In this document: positions 12,957 to 14,532 of the stretch, in pieces
Layout of the letters: every line of letters begins with the position of its first letter
Position numbering within the stretch: position 1 is the first letter of the stretch
Assembly: GCA_040905285.1 (NCBI GenBank)
Contig: JBBDRV010000246.1
Location: 1-14,532 of the forward strand
Direction: 5' to 3'
Length of the DNA: 14,532 nucleotides
DNA from: JBBDRV01 sp040905285
GTDB lineage: Bacteria > Bacteroidota > Rhodothermia > Balneolales > Balneolaceae
Position numbers and translations under genes: made by a program
Notes under the pieces: model-generated
Told to the model about the DNA's origin: nothing
Database searches by the model: none
Seen by the model: the letters and a program-made list of their open reading frames with translations, nothing else

Positions 12957-13805
12957 ATGAAATATATCGGAGCGCATGTAAGTGCGGCAGGCGGGGTAGA
13001 GAATGCACCGAAAAATGCACATGAGATAGGGGCAACCGGTTTTGCCCTTTTTACCAAAAACCAGCGGCAGTGGAATGCCAAACCGTTGTCTCAGGAAAAT
13101 ATCAGCCGGTTCAGGGAACACTGTGAAGAATTGGGCTTTACCATGGATGCGGTGCTGCCCCATGACAGCTATCTGATCAATCTGGGACATCCGGAAAAGG
13201 AGAAACTTCAAAAATCCCGTAGTGCATTTCTGGACGAAATGCGGCGATGCGAACAGCTTGGTATACGCATGCTCAATTTCCATCCGGGAAGCCATTTAAA
13301 AAAATGCAGTGAGGAGTCCTGCCTGAAGACCATTTCAGAGTCTGTGAACCTGGCGCTCGACCAGACAGAAGGGGTGACTGCCGTGATCGAAAATACAGCG
13401 GGACAGGGGACCAATATGGGGTACAGATTTGAACATCTTGCAGGCATCATCGACGGAGTAAATGATAAAGGAAGAATCGGTGTCTGTATTGATACGGCGC
13501 ATGCCTTCGTAGCCGGATACGATATTTCTTCCGAAGAGGGTTTTACGGCTACATTCGACCAGTTTGAAAAAATCATCGGGCTTGAATACCTGAAAGGCAT
13601 GCACCTGAATGACTCCAGAAAGGAGCTGAACAGCAGGGTGGACCGTCATGCAAGCCTTGGGGAAGGTTTTATAGGCTGGAGCCCGTTTGAGCTGATTATG
13701 AAAGATGAACGGTTTGAGGGAATTCCGATGATACTGGAAACTCCCGACCCGGCTATCTGGCCGGAGGAAATCAGCCGGCTCAGAAAGCTGGCAGCCGGAG
13801 GATAA
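12957..13805 (+). CDS. nfo: Deoxyribonuclease IV (endonuclease IV, AP endonuclease)
   Basis: A 282-residue enzyme that cleaves DNA 5' to abasic sites in base excision repair and has 3'-repair activity. All nine metal-cluster ligands known from E. coli Nfo fall at the same residue numbers: His69, His109, Glu145, Asp179, His182, His216, Asp229, His231 and Glu261, in motifs LPHDSY, NFHPGSH, ENTAGQG, IDTAHAF, GMHLNDS, DRHASLGEG and ILETP. Length (E. coli Nfo is 285 residues) and the start MKYIGAHVSAAGG are typical. The next gene begins 32 bp later on the same strand, so co-transcription is likely. The upstream terminator at 12830-12852 shows that it starts its own transcript. Confidence 0.96.
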   Translation: MKYIGAHVSAAGGVENAPKNAHEIGATGFALFTKNQRQWNAKPLSQENISRFREHCEELGFTMDAVLPHDSYLINLGHPEKEKLQKSRSAFLDEMRRCEQLGIRMLNFHPGSHLKKCSEESCLKTISESVNLALDQTEGVTAVIENTAGQGTNMGYRFEHLAGIIDGVNDKGRIGVCIDTAHAFVAGYDISSEEGFTATFDQFEKIIGLEYLKGMHLNDSRKELNSRVDRHASLGEGFIGWSPFELIMKDERFEGIPMILETPDPAIWPEEISRLRKLAAGG

Positions 13806-13837
13806 ATCGACCCTTTTGAACTTAACAGGGAACAGGT

Positions 13838-14532
13838 ATGGAATCGGAACTGCAGATCGTTTTTCAGCTTTTGGCTGCTCTTGCGATCGGCTTTCTCGTC
13901 GGTATAGAAAGAGGATGGAGCGGTCAGAAGGAATCGGAAAGTGATCCGGTCGCAGGAATCCGCACGTTCAGTCTTATAGGACTTTTGGGTGGGGTATGGG
14001 CGATGATATCCCAGACGGCCGGTGAGTGGATCCTTGCTATCGCCTTTGCCGCGGTGGCCGCAATGGCCATAGTATCCTATCTTATGAATACCCGTAAAAG
14101 TGATAATATCGGAACCACTACGGCTTATACCCAGATGGTGACATTTGTGCTCGGGGCATGGGCGGCATTAGGGTATCATTTGTATGCCTTGGGGACGGCT
14201 GTTCTGGTTGTGGCCTTACTGGGAATGAAACCTGTTCTCCACCGCTGGCTGCGGGGTATTGAAACAAAGGAGATTTATGCCGGAATAAAACTGCTGGTTA
14301 TCAGCCTTGTACTTTTACCCCTGCTTCCCGACCAGGGATACGGACCGTGGGAATCGATCAACCCCAGATGGATCTGGTGGATGGTTGTCCTGATATGTGG
14401 TATTTCATTTATCGGGTATTTTTCCATCAAGCATATCGGCAACCGCAAGGGAACCCTTGTCACCTCCATTACCGGAGGTCTGGCTTCTTCTACAGCAGTA
14501 ACATTGAGTATGGCTGAGTTCGCCCGCAATCA
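13838..14532 (+). CDS. MgtC/SapB-DUF4010 family membrane protein, C-terminus cut by window edge
   Basis: The plus frame from ATG 13838 is open to the end of the window (231 codons). The N-terminal part has the MgtC/SapB-type pattern: hydrophobic helix, FLVGIERGW, then AGIRTFSLIGLLGG. Later helices follow, and the segment NRKGTLVTSITGGLASSTAVTLSMA (about 205-229) belongs to the DUF4010 half. Full-length members are around 400-420 residues, so roughly half is outside the window. Function is not established; MgtC-like proteins are linked to magnesium limitation and ATP-synthase control, but the DUF4010 members are separate. There is a good Shine-Dalgarno (GGGAACAGG) just before the start. It sits 32 bp after nfo, probably in the same transcript. 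Confidence 0.9.
   Translation, partial: MESELQIVFQLLAALAIGFLVGIERGWSGQKESESDPVAGIRTFSLIGLLGGVWAMISQTAGEWILAIAFAAVAAMAIVSYLMNTRKSDNIGTTTAYTQMVTFVLGAWAALGYHLYALGTAVLVVALLGMKPVLHRWLRGIETKEIYAGIKLLVISLVLLPLLPDQGYGPWESINPRWIWWMVVLICGISFIGYFSIKHIGNRKGTLVTSITGGLASSTAVTLSMAEFARN

Noticed and set aside
14275..14529. An 84-codon minus-strand frame at the right edge
   Set aside because: It is antisense to the MgtC/DUF4010 gene, whose plus frame has conserved motifs.
1..14532. tRNA, rRNA and CRISPR features
   Set aside because: No cloverleaf-like stretch, rRNA-like sequence or regularly spaced repeat array was seen in any intergenic region.

Overview
The window most likely comes from a member of the Bacteroidota/Balneolota/Rhodothermota assemblage, with Balneolaceae-like bacteria as my best guess. 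The reasons are a DUF5777-type beta-barrel, a sigma factor paired with a membrane-anchored protein that ends in an outer-membrane barrel, a YceI/cupredoxin cluster, a YteA-type DksA protein, generally weak Shine-Dalgarno sequences and a moderate base composition. This is inference from gene content; no rRNA or marker gene is present. I found no tRNA, rRNA or CRISPR array.

Positions 1-8892 are read entirely from the minus strand. From right to left they hold: an Uup-type ABC-F ATPase (7000-8892), followed directly by a 46-codon remnant that looks like the C-terminus of a PhnB-like VOC protein; a cupredoxin lipoprotein, YceI protein and DUF5777 barrel (6616 down to 4502) that look like one envelope redox operon; an ECF sigma factor and a probable anti-sigma factor with an inner-membrane helix, a long acidic linker and a C-terminal outer-membrane barrel (4386 down to 2579), closed by a good intrinsic terminator; a small Rho_N-like protein; a DksA/TraR-family protein with a degenerate zinc finger; and a FAD-dependent oxidoreductase cut by the window edge, of the type that often carries a C-terminal Rieske domain.

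The strand switches at 8893-9209, a gene-free region with short repeats. Two plus-strand genes follow: a small CPVC protein with a SPPA-type tail and a His/Asp-rich lipoprotein. I suspect this is a metal-related envelope pair. They converge on a minus-strand methionine sulfoxide reductase B (msrB) and a Tat-exported SMP-30/gluconolactonase-like lipoprotein. An unusual interleaved double hairpin lies between the convergent genes. The gap 11825-12183 carries a 125-bp element with imperfect terminal inverted repeats and an internal hairpin, best read as a MITE-like mobile element.

The right end is plus strand: an unrecognised six-helix membrane protein ending in a terminator that overlaps its stop codon, endonuclease IV (nfo) with every metal ligand intact, and the start of a MgtC/DUF4010 membrane protein cut by the window edge.

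A common thread is envelope and oxidative stress: ECF sigma/anti-sigma signalling, copper and quinone-type periplasmic proteins, MsrB, AP-site repair and a DksA-like protein. The most notable items are the sigma/dual-membrane anti-sigma pair, the MITE-like element, the VOC remnant fused behind uup and the interleaved hairpins.
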